NCBI GenBank assembly: GCA_035610835.1
Contig: CM069455.1
Span: 23,230,264 to 23,294,263, forward strand
Reading direction: 5' to 3'
Length of the DNA stretch: 64,000 nt
From: Ophiura sarsii
Lineage: Eukaryota > Echinodermata > Ophiuroidea > Amphilepidida > Ophiuridae
Position 1 is the stretch's first letter. Every line of letters starts with the position of its first letter. Below the pieces are notes generated by a model, which saw only the letters and a list, made by a program, of their open reading frames with translations, did not search any database and was not told where the DNA came from. The translations under genes were made by a program, and so were the position numbers. Of the stretch, positions 49,782-58,859 are shown piece after piece.

Positions 49782-50112
49782 AATATGATTAAATTTCGTT
49801 TAATTGTTTGTTTATACATTTGAGCTCAGTTTGTCACTCCGATACAGGTCACGAGTAAACAAAATGGTAAGGTCTAGCCTACACGTTGACAAAATTACCG
49901 GTACGGCTAAATAGCGCCATCACTTTTTCAGGCGCTCTGTTGTGTTAGGCAGTCAGAAGACATCGCCACCGACGAAGCTCACATTTTCCCGATTGCATCA
50001 CAAACGCAAAATAGAGGGTAGCTATACCACAAATTGTGAAAACCACCAACCTCTTACTGAATGAAGATGAACTGATGAACTGATGAATGAATTACCTAAT
50101 AAGTATACTACA

Positions 50113-50503
50113 TTAAAGGTATATTATGTGATCTTTCCAGGGAACGCCCTCAACATCGAAAAAAAATTGAAAGCAGATTTTCTTGGCAGATTTACATTTC
50201 TGATCATAAATCATGCATACATTCCAAGTTACCATGTTACAGGGCGATACGATTCTTAATTACTTCAAAATCATAGTTTTAGAGTGAAAATAAACTGTCG
50301 GGATTCCGACAGTTTATATTTTTCACTCTAAATTCACTCTAAAACCATGATTTTGAGGTAATTAGGAATCGTATCGCTCTGTAACTTGGAATGTATGTAT
50401 ATGATGTATGATCGGAAATGTAAATCTGCAAGAAAATCTACTTTCTAAAAAAAAAAATGATTCGAGGGCGCTCTCTGGAAAAGATCACATAATATGCCTT
50501 TAA
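50113..50503. mobile_element. Near-complete palindromic element flanked by TTAA
   Basis: A 391-bp fold-back: 'AGGTATATTATGTGATCT' on the left is inverted as 'AGATCACATAATATGCCT' on the right, with TTAA at both outer edges (50113-50116, 50500-50503). Complementarity continues through 'CCAGGGAACGCCCTC', 'TTACATTTCTGATCATA' and 'GATTCTTAATTAC' to a central 'AAACTGTCGGGATTCCGACA' hairpin. TTAA targets are used by piggyBac and some Kolobok-type elements; which applies is not decidable. It lies just 5' of the first recognised methyltransferase exon. Confidence 0.8.
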
Positions 50504-50566
50504 CAAGGCAAGTTCACCAACTCATCATTTGCATTACCACCAGGTGTATTCAAACATGACACGCAG

Positions 50567-50810
50567 AAGGAGAACCAGCCACGGAATTCTGAAGCCCTAT
50601 TCCCGAGCACCTTAGAAGACGACGAGTATTACCGAAAATGTTTTACAGTGTTCTTGAAAACATTGTCGTACACTTCCAGCACAACCAGAGAGGAGTGGCA
50701 CTCGGATATTGTCGGTAAAATATTGCCCTGGATTGAAAAAAGTGTTGCTAACTGTGACCAACAAGTAGGGGCACAGACATTACGATCTATGGGAGTCGGT
50801 GGAGGTGATG
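50567..50810 (+). CDS. HNMT-like gene, first recognised exon
   Basis: It encodes 'LEDDEYYRKCFTVFLKTL', 'WHSDIVGKILPWIEKSV' and ends in 'LRSMGVGGGDG', the SAM-binding glycine loop. The donor is clear: 'GGTGATG' then GTAAGTG. The reading frame is open upstream at least to about 50543 without a methionine, so a start exon probably lies further 5'. Two acceptors are possible, after CAG at 50564-50566 (phase 0) or CCACCAG at 50537-50543. A candidate start, ATG directly followed by GTAAGG at 49864-49872, would fit phase 0, but this is speculative. Confidence 0.8.
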
Positions 50811-53800
50811 GTAAGTGTTTTTTTCTGGAGAATTCTCTATTTAATTTGTTTTTTGAATTTTTTGGTTTTGCTTCTGGTTTTTACAATTAGGTTATGTTTT
50901 TTTTTTACCTGGGCCACATCTGTGTTACATGGGTATAATTCATGAGATATACCTCCTTTCGCAGTTTCAGTAGAATATAACAAATTGTTTACATCTAAAG
51001 GGTATGAAACCATATATATTTGGAAAGCTTATAATCTAAGGATTGTAAATATGGTAACTTAAAATCAAATATACAGGGTGATCTATACCTTACAAGGTAT
51101 AACAATTAACATTTTATACAAAATGATGATTTTCTTTTCTTCTTCAATTGTCTAAATGCAGGAACTATTTGAAGGCTTTGCATGTTTTTGTTGTAATTGT
51201 GTAAATTACCCATCCAGCCATACAATATTAATTGGTCAGCTTATTAGGAATATATATATACAGGGTGGTCAAAATACGAAATTTTAAATACTGAACCCCC
51301 CCCCCCCCCCCCCCCACCTAAATTATGTTAATACAAATTAGGATTGATTGCTTTTACATCCAAATCAGAGCCTTGATAACTTTTTCCAATTTTCCTTCAA
51401 ATAAAGATTTGAAACCTAGACAAAAACGGATTTGCACATGGTTCATCCTACTTCGTTAATCAGATTTGAAAATTAGTTAATTAGCGTAATTGATACTTTA
51501 AGTAAATGATGTAAAGCATGTTTGCATCATTTAGAACTATACTGACATAAGGCTAAGAATTAGAAATCTCTATTACAGGACAACGCTCCATTTCCACCAA
51601 TATATCAGAAAATTATCTCCTCCTCATCTTCCACTTCCTTCTCCTCCACTTCCTTCTCCTCCGCTTCCTCAACCACCCTGACTAATTATGCGTAACAAGC
51701 TGTATTAAATAAATCATAAGAAATCGAATTTTCTCTCTTTAGATTATTAAAGGGTATTAAATGACCTTTAAAATAAGCACAATTTTCAAGAGTTTAAAAG
51801 GACATGGCCAAATTTGCATATCACCAGACAACCAACAGTAATGGTGAGCAGCTATTGGACTATGCTCTTGAGAACAACCTTGTTATAACTCAAACTACCT
51901 TCTAAAAGAAGATGACAAAGCTGTGGAAATGTGTACTCTCGAGTAGTTATAGAGTTCAGCTGGATTATATCCTGGTCAGGAAGAAATGGAAAAATAGTGT
52001 GACCAACTCAGAGGCCTATAATTTCTTCGCCAGTGTAGGGTCGGACCACCGAATCATCACAGCTAAAATAAGACTTAGTTCAAATGGTAAATATCCGCCA
52101 AAGAAGATTAAGTACAATTGGAGCAAACTTGCAACAGATCCCGACCTGCAAGAGAAGTACCCAGTGGAAGTGAAAACATATTTACTGCGCTCTGTGATGC
52201 TGACAATGATATTGACCAATCCACAAAGTACGGCTACCTGACTCAAGCCAATAAACATTGATAAAGAGACAGCTGTTGAATTGCTACCACATGTCCAAAG
52301 AAAACATCAAAAGGCTTTCTGCTATGATGTGAATGTTGAGAAAGCTAGGCATCAGTTGAATAAAGCGCATAGCCAACATATCACAGTGAACACCAATGAT
52401 AGCTGTGAGACATTTGAGGAAAGCAAAAAGGCTCTTGATGAAGCATATAATGACATTCATAGACTTTTGATACGATCCATAGAGGCAAGATGATCAACAT
52501 TTTGAAGGCATATGGAATCCCAAGCATCAAAGTCAATGCTATTGAGGATACTTACCATAACACAAAGTGACAACTCCTGATGTGGACTCTGATGAATTTG
52601 ATATATTGGCGGGCGTTCTCCAAAGTGATTGCTCCGTATCTCTCCATAATAGAGCTGGATTACTGCATGCGAACTGCCATAGAAGGCAAAGAGGAAGTCC
52701 TGGGTTTTGCAGTCAACCCCAGGCACATCCGCTGAGTTAAACCGCTGATGGTAATATATTTGGATTTCGCTGATGACGTAGCACTAGTGTCTGAGACACT
52801 GCTGGCCAGGCGCAGAAACTCCTGGAAAGAGTAGAAAAGGCAGCTCTCCGTGTTGGCCTCCACATGAACGCCAAGAAAACGAAATACACGATGTTTAACC
52901 AACAAGATCAGGTTACCATTAAAACTACAGATGGAACCAGTCTGGAAATAGTCAATGACTTTATATATTTGGGATCCTGGACATCGAGCAGCTTGCAAGA
53001 TATCAAAACAAGGAAGGCACTAGCATGGAAGGCGTGTTATAAACTCAACAAGATATGAAGAGCTGATTTGCAAAAGGGCTTACATCCATTTTAGTGATTT
53101 TGAAGAAGAAAAAACAGCATGAAAGTATTCTGGACTAGTGTGATTGATACTTTGAAATAGTATGTGTATAATGAAAGAGGTACATAGTATAACCAATCAA
53201 ATACATTATGTTTTTCAAATCAATCACTTTAACTTTTTTTGTTATTATGTTCTTTATTTTTCAAAAAAAAATGGATGTAGGCCTATGCCCTTTGGCAAAA
53301 CATTTCAATAAATTGCGCTCAAACAGCTTACTACAAGGAAAAAATCATTCACCAAATTAAAAATTGGACTGAACAAATGACTATCGCCAAAATGAACAGC
53401 AAGTGGCGGGGCGTTGGAAGTTGCCGAAGGGACAAAACAGGAACAAAAGGAACAAGAATTCCCTTTTATAAGTTGTCTTTAGATAGGGAATTATAGAGGG
53501 CAGTATTTTGCATTAGAGGACAGTATAAATGGATCTAAGCCCTTTTGCCAAACATTTTTCTTGGACGGAAGCCCTTTTGTATAACAACTCGGACTTCTGT
53601 ATTGAATTATTATTGGATGTAATGTTTTTTCAACAAATTACCCACATTGCTAGAATAATATCAAAATACTAAATATTACCGGTTATAACTCATTTTTGAA
53701 AAAAAGTGGACGTAAGCCCTTTTGCAAAGCAGCTCTTCATATAGAGATCCAACCTACAAAGATCAACAAAAATTAAGCTATTCCAAGCTACAGTGGAAAG

Positions 53801-56800
53801 CATCTTTCTCTATGGATCAGAAACATGGACAGTAACAACTAAAGTTCGCATACTATTGGATGGATGTTACCAGCATTCTTAGATCAGCCCTTGATATAAG
53901 TTCGATGTCACACATCACTAACAAAGAACTCTAAGGTGATCTTCCTAGAATAAGTGAAAAAATCAAGAAAAGGCGACTACAGTTTGCTGGACACTGTCAG
54001 ACGTTCTGGGGATGTGGTATCAGATCTAGTTCTATGGAAACCAGTTCATGGCAAAATAAATGCTGGACGTCTGATGTTAAGCTACCGTATGTGGATATCC
54101 TATGGCAAACACCTGCTGAGATGAAGCCCTGCATGGACGATAGGCGAGTCTGGAGAGCCATCGTTAACGTCCTCCTACATGAGTGTACTTAATGAGAAAA
54201 TGAACTCTATGATATATCATTTTTTATTATTGAGACAAAAAAGGACACTCCAATGAATATTATTTGCCCGTGGATTTTGGAAACTAGAGGGCACTTTATA
54301 TTCAGAATGGTTGATTTTTACAGAGAAATATTGTATTGATACCTACATGCGTGAACTTTGTGAAAACAAATGAACTCTATGACATATCGTTTTTTTAGTA
54401 TTGAGACAAAACACTGTTTATCGATAAATTCAGTTTATCGATCAAAAAACATTGTTTTTCAATTTGATAAACAGAGTTTATCGATAAACTATGTTTTTCG
54501 ATCGATAAACTCAGCTTATCGAAAACATTGTTTTCCAATTTGATAAAATGAGTTTATCGATAAACTATGTTTTTCGCTCAAAAACAATGTTTATCTCGAT
54601 AAACTCAGTTTACCAGTCAAAAAACCCGATCGATAAACCGAATTATTATACATTGAGCTTACAATAGTCGTGTAACAGACTGTTAAATTATGTCATTATA
54701 AATCTTCTGTTTTCTAATTGTAAATTAGTATATAATGTACTTGTAGTGCATGATAAGAAGAGTCTGTGTAATTTTACATCTGCCATGACATTTTCTCAAA
54801 GACGTCAAGATAACGTCATTGTATTAACCATTACGTTCCAGTTACCTGTATAGTTTGAGCCCAAGTTTGAGATATTTTCTGTCAGGTCGAACTGGCCATG
54901 ACGCTAGTATTTGCGTGTGAACATGGTGTGAATGGTGTGAACACCCTGGACCAGCTGTCTAGTGGACGACCCAAAAGGAAGTCACACTCAAGCGATGTGC
55001 CTTGCCACATGTCTCGACCTTTAGTTCCATTTGGGCTAATTTTAAAACTAAAATCTGCTCTATATCGCAACTTCTCTCGAAATTTGAACTTTTGATTTAA
55101 CAAAATCTGAAATAGCACTAGTTTTTAAACAAATTGAAGTTCAAACATTGAATTTCATAACACAAGAGCTTTGAAAAGTCGCGTGTTGGGCTATAAGTTC
55201 CACCCAAGAATTGGTCAATCCAACACCATTGACCGCATGCTGGAGGACCTTGAGGATGGCCAAGGAGTCTACAATCTTGCCACATGACTTGATGACTTGG
55301 CACACATGGTGACTTTTAGCCACATTTGGGCTAGTTTTAAAACTAAAATCTGCTCTAGGAATGATTTCTTTTCTTTTGATTTTACAAAATATGAAATAGC
55401 ACTAGTTTCTATGACAAATTGAATTTGAATTTCTTAACACAACAACTTTCAAAAGTAAGACATTGGGCTTCTATTTCCACCCAGAAAATTATCCAATTTT
55501 AATTGAATCTAACTAAAGGAGTGTATGGGTAACATTTTAACATTTTCTTTCAGTTAGTTTTAGCTAACTTCGTAAATATCCAATGGATTTCACTCGTTCG
55601 ACCAGCAAACAATTTGGACATTGACACAATATTTCCATCATTTAACACCTAATCCAAAAAAACACCAAAATAAAAAGTCCCATAGGCAACACTTGAAGTA
55701 CGGCCGAAACAGACCTCACCAAGCGCCTAGAGACTTGAGCCATGCTTGGAATAGCGGTGGAAATGATAGCAAGCGCCGCTGGCAAGGACACAGGTGGTGT
55801 GAAATAAATCAGAAAAATGGTGTAGGAGGGGATGATTTATTACCCTCGATAAAGCTTGTTTTCGGAGGTTAGGATTGTGTAAAAGTTTTAAGGGGATGGA
55901 ACCGTAATGACGTCATCTAACAATTCATAGCTATTAATGTTTTTTGTTTGATAATTGTTGGTATGTTTTGCACAAAACTCCCGGACAAAACTACCCTTAT
56001 TCTGTTTATATTTGTTACAGGCGTTATCGAGACGACCCTTTTGTCCCAAATATTACCAAAGTTGCAGGCGATGGTTTATCACCGTGTAGTGGAACCAAAC
56101 GAAATACTTATTAGTCTGTATCAGCGGCATGTCTCTGTAGAGGGCAACGATTTCAAGACTGTTACCTTTGACTGGCGACAGGAAACCATCGAAGCATATT
56201 ATGCACTTATCAATTGCAGTCCCGGCCCCGGGGGACCCGGGGCATGGCGGGGACTATGCGGGGACCGTACGCAAACGTACAAAAAACACGGCCCGGCTAT
56301 GCGGGGGCGTGCACCCGGGGCGTACAAAACGTGCTCCCGCTAGCCGGGGAGTGTAGCCGGGGCATAGCGGGGACGTACATTACTGAAAAAATAGGCCGGG
56401 CATTGTAGCGGGGGCGTACGCTAGGGTACACGCATGTACACCCCGGGGCATAGCCGGGGCGTACACATACATAGCGGGGACGTACGCTAAGGTACAAAAA
56501 ATGTACACCCCGGTGTGTAGCCGGGGTGTACGCACACATAGCGGGGATGTACGGTAAGGTACATATCATCCACACCGGGGCATAGAGATATAAAATGCAA
56601 TATATTAAACTTTAAAATTAGTCACCGCGATTGATCAATGCCTGGATTTTCACTACCATGACTACGGTAAATTTAGTACAATTTGACCATATAGTGCTTT
56701 TGCCTGGAATAATGTACACGGAGGGCCCGGACAGATAGACAACACCTACTTGCAGGCCCGTAAGTCAGGGAGGGGGAGCCCACCCACCTCAATTCCCCCT

Positions 56801-58787
56801 CCCAAGTCCACAAGAAGGTCCAAAATCCCCCTCACAAGTCAATTAGATCAATCATGTTGTCGGTCCATTTTTAAAACTTAAATACGGTTTGTTCATAATA
56901 AATTAATTGGATCAAAACTCTCCAATGTTGCCGGTGGGTACGCATGATCTATCAAAAATAAAGCTACACAATATGATATCCATAAAGTGATTTTTTGACT
57001 CGATTCTGGTTGACAGCAGACTGAGATAGATCATGCCAACATTGTAGTATTTTTTAGTTTTAGGCCTCTGGTAAGTTTTGTTCTGGAGCACTGTATAAAC
57101 TAAACTATTCACAAAACCATATAGTAGTGAACGGTAAATCATGAAAATGCTCGCAGTGAACCGTGTAAACATGATAACGATTCGCTAATATTGCCCCGGC
57201 TGTCTGAGGCCGGGCGTAGCCAGGGTGTAGCCGGGGCGTACACTATGCCCCGGCTATGGGGGCCGGGACCGTACGCCGTCGTACACTTTGTCCCGGCTAT
57301 GGGGGGGGGGGGGGGGGGGGGGGGGGCCGGGACCGTACGCCGGCGTACACTTTGTCCCGGCTATGGGGGGGCCGGGACCGTACGCCGGCGTACACTTTGT
57401 CCCGGCCCCCCATGGCCGGGACTGTAGCGGGGGCGTACAAAAAGTGGTGCCCCGCCCTGCGGGGACCGTACACGACTGTAGCCGGGACGTCACATCGGCA
57501 ATTTGTACGTCCCGGCCCTAATCCCCGCTATCCCCGGGTCCCCCGGGGCCGGGGCTGCAATTGATAAGTGCATTATAACAGAAGCGAGGATGAACACGAC
57601 CACACCAAATTTCACTTCATCAGTACTGTTCATAGCGCCTATTATTTCCAAGATATTGAGGCATCGCTTGGTTATTTGTACAGTCAGTTAGAGACGGGTG
57701 GCATACTTCTAGTCATAATGACTGTCACTGGTACGACAGCTAGCTTACATGATTTTATAAATAATTGTTAATGAGTTTTAAAATCCCCCAACCCGCAAAA
57801 AAAAAGAATATCGCGCGATTCATGCACAATGCTTATTAGTCTGTGTAAGCGACATGTTTCTATAGAAGGCAACGATTTCAAGACTGACCTCTACCTGGCG
57901 ACAGGAAACCATTGAAGAATATTATATTCGCGATTTGCGCGCATATTTCTTGCCCCCGTCTCCCCCTCCCCTAAAATGTTGATGCTGGTGACGCAAATGG
58001 TCAATCATCCACCACAATGCCAACAACACATTTACGCTACTGTTCACTTTACAGGTGTGTGTCCATTTGTGTTTCTTTTCTTGTTCTTACTGTGGAGACA
58101 TTCGATTCAGAAACCTTTTTCTTTTGATTGCCTTCTGTTTCTTTGTGATTGAGGCAGTCTTTTAATAATTTACAAGTGCTTATAGTTGTAGTTTACCTTT
58201 TAAAAGATATCGTTCATTCAGAGATATTTAATTTGCGTCTTTGCAAAGAATTGGCACGGTAGGTTTCTTGTATAGCTCAATTTCGATATTTCAGGTTTTT
58301 TACACATGTTCATAGCGGCATTCGTTTCATCAGGGGCATCAGTTATATTTTAGCAAGGCCATGATGTGCAAGGACTATGATTATGAATGACAACGATGGA
58401 TGGAACAAATCTGAACATTACAACAATTTAATGATAATAAAAGAGCAATTTTGTTTTTGTATTTCAGACAGTGGCGTTGCCAAGATTGCCAGAATGAATA
58501 CCGCATTGGAGTGCTTCAAAGCGAAAGGAATTCCCTACGAGACATACAGATTTGGTCAGATTGGAGACATATCAGGGTGTTTGGCCAACACAGAAGACGA
58601 GATGACGGAGGAGAAAAGTCTTCTTCTTGACTTCTACACGAATGTCCGTGGATTTATGAAGTCTTCATTATCGCCGGATGTGAAGGAAAGCATCCTCGCA
58701 AAAATGCGATCCACGGCAGTTATGAGCGCTAACGGCAAATTGTCCATTGACCAGTCAGAGATGGCATTGGTCGTACGACACCCATAA
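50567..58787 (+). CDS. HNMT-like: Histamine N-methyltransferase-like gene, central exon broken by a transposon
   Basis: A class-I SAM-dependent methyltransferase related to histamine N-methyltransferase (cytosolic; transfers methyl from SAM to the imidazole of histamine in the known animal enzyme). Three exons are recognised: 50567-50810, 56021-57766 (with an insertion at 56203-57571) and 58468-58787. Together they give about 310 residues, near the usual 290. Landmarks in order: 'SMGVGGGDG' (SAM motif I), 'VVEPNEILISLYQ' (acidic ribose-binding Glu region), 'FDWRQETIEAYY', 'FHFISTVHSAYYFQDIEASL', 'ETGGILLVI', 'GDISGCL' and 'LLLDFYTNV'. The intron phase at the first junction matches exactly. 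The start codon was not located. As assembled, the insertion destroys the product. Whether the real substrate is histamine is unknown. Confidence 0.82.
50811..51799. other. Start of the large intron, AT-rich
   Basis: Non-coding sequence with a solo 'ACAGGGTGATCTATACC' near 51074, a C run near 51296-51315 and a CTTCCTCCTC-type pyrimidine stretch near 51620-51670. Confidence 0.5.
51260..51679. mobile_element. Possible mariner-type remnant
   Basis: 'TACAGGGTGGTCAAAATACG' at the left and 'ACCACCCTG' at the right form a 9-bp inverted terminus over 420 bp. TA is present on the left but not on the right. Confidence 0.35.
51800..54185 (+). pseudogene. LINE family 1, copy D: decayed endonuclease and reverse transcriptase
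   Basis: The only copy here showing the endonuclease end: 'TNSNGEQLLDYALENNLVIT', 'VQLDYILVRKKWKNSV' and 'SVGSDHRIITAKI', the C-terminal part of an APE-type endonuclease with its SDH motif. Downstream are linker and RT remnants in shifting frames: 'ALDEAYNDIH', 'DTIHRGKM'-like, 'LDFADDVALVSE', 'MNAKKTKYTMFNQ' and 'KALAWKACYKLNKI'. After a MITE (53057-53738) come 'IKLFQATVESIFLYGSETWT' and 'DRRVWRAIV'. Many stops and frameshifts; most of the finger-palm region is lost. It lies in the large intron of the methyltransferase gene, in the same orientation. Confidence 0.85.
53057..53738. mobile_element. MITE in LINE copy D with ATAT target duplication
   Basis: The ends are 'GAAGAGCTGATTTGCAAAAG' then GGCTTACATCCA, and the inverse on the right, 36 bp with few differences. 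ATAT occurs at 53053-53056 and 53739-53742. Removing the element restores the local reading order of the LINE. 'AAGCCCTTTTG' is repeated inside near both ends. Not assigned to a superfamily. Confidence 0.82.
54186..54407. other. Intronic AT-rich DNA
   Basis: Contains two divergent copies of 'TGAACTCTATGATATATC' / 'TGAACTCTATGACATATCG', near 54202 and 54372. Confidence 0.45.
54408..54645. repeat. Cluster of TATCGATA palindromes
   Basis: GTTTATCGATAAAC-type palindromes recur about eight times in 240 bp, separated by 'AAACATTGTTTTTC' and 'AATTTGATAAA' segments that are also repeated. Multiple alternative hairpins are possible. No element ends identified. Confidence 0.8.
54990..55505 (+). repeat. 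Diverged tandem duplication, about 270-bp period
   Basis: 'CATTTGGGCTAATTTTAAAA' and 'CTAAAATCTGCTCT' near 55030 recur near 55325, followed in both by 'GAAATAGCACTAGTTT', 'CAAATTGAA', 'CACAA.A.CTTT.AAAAGT' and 'TTGGGCT.....TTCCACCCA'. The short frames in the two copies are not conserved, so no protein is supported. Confidence 0.8.
55506..56020. other. End of the large intron
   Basis: No repeat found. The frame at 55621-55872 has no recognised domain. A pyrimidine-rich stretch precedes the acceptor at 56020. Confidence 0.5.
56021..56202 (+). CDS. HNMT-like gene, central exon, 5' part
   Basis: The acceptor 'TATATTTGTTACAG' precedes GCGTTATCG; phase 1 completes the glycine codon left by the previous exon, giving GDG-VIETTLLSQ. 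It encodes 'VVEPNEILISLYQRHVSV' and 'VTFDWRQETIEAYY', then is cut at ATTAT by the element at 56203. Past the insertion, one target duplication later (57577), the frame continues directly. Confidence 0.85.
56203..57571. mobile_element. GC-rich DNA transposon inserted in the methyltransferase exon
   Basis: 1369 bp flanked by ATTAT at 56198-56202 and 57572-57576. The inverted ends match at about 39 of 40 positions, starting 'GCACTTATCAATTGCAG', then CCCGGCC and GGGGGACCCGGGG. Both GC-rich arms (56220-56580 and 57190-57555) hold many copies of 'CCGGGGCGTACA', 'GCGGGGACGTACA' and inverses. The centre (56580-57185) is AT-rich and non-coding, and a G run of about 26 lies at 57301-57326. No transposase; the frames over the arms are GC artefacts. 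Superfamily not recognised. It shares the GGACGTACA motif with the insertion at 14517-16376. Confidence 0.88.
57577..57766 (+). CDS. HNMT-like gene, central exon, 3' part
   Basis: It encodes 'RSEDEHDHTKFHFISTVH', 'SAYYFQDIEASLGYLYSQ', 'LETGGILLVIMTVTGT' and 'ASLHDFINN', matching the methyltransferase core after SAM motif III. The 3' limit is uncertain. A weak phase-1 donor (T then GTTAAT) lies just before an in-frame stop at 57769; an alternative is G/GTACGA at 57731. Both phases fit the next exon. Confidence 0.75.
57772..58467. other. Intron between central and last exon
   Basis: It contains the exon fragment at 57832-57925, a pyrimidine-rich stretch 57950-57975 and AT-rich sequence. Confidence 0.5.
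57832..57925 (+). pseudogene. Decayed duplicate of the central HNMT-like exon
   Basis: Resembles 56107-56202 over its whole length: 'CTTATTAGTCTG', 'GGCAACGATTTCAAGACTG', 'CTGGCGACAGGAAACCAT' and 'AATATTAT' are shared. It has a 2-bp net deletion that shifts the frame and then a stop. Similarity ends at ATTAT, exactly where the transposon interrupts the real exon. It lies 3' of that exon in the same orientation, bounded by 'ATCGCGCGAT' on the left and 'TTGCGCGCAT' on the right. Confidence 0.82.
58468..58787 (+). CDS. HNMT-like gene, last exon
   Basis: The acceptor 'TTTTTGTATTTCAG' precedes ACAGTGGCG (phase 1). It encodes 'MNTALECFKAKGIPYETYRF', 'IGDISGCL', 'SLLLDFYTNVRGFM' and 'KLSIDQSEMALVV', matching the C-terminal region of histamine N-methyltransferases (DISDCF, LLWDFLT and the terminal beta-strand). 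Stop TAA at 58785. The part of the open frame before 58468 is intronic. Confidence 0.85.
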
Positions 58788-58849
58788 CAAAACACAAATA
58801 ATATAAATATTGAGTTTGATGTTTCATTTCTCCTGAGACAAGCCGTTGA

Positions 58850-58855
58850 AATAAA
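58850..58855 (+). promoter_or_regulatory. Polyadenylation signal AATAAA
   Basis: Canonical hexamer about 63 bp after the methyltransferase stop codon. Confidence 0.65.
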
Positions 58856-58859
58856 ATTA

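Noticed and set aside
51260..51679. Confident mariner element
   Set aside because: Only 9 bp of inverted end match and TA is missing on one side, so it is kept only as a low-confidence entry.
56168..57564. Several Gly/Arg/Pro-rich frames in both strands over the GC-rich arms
   Set aside because: Composition artefacts of the transposon arms; they overlap in many frames.
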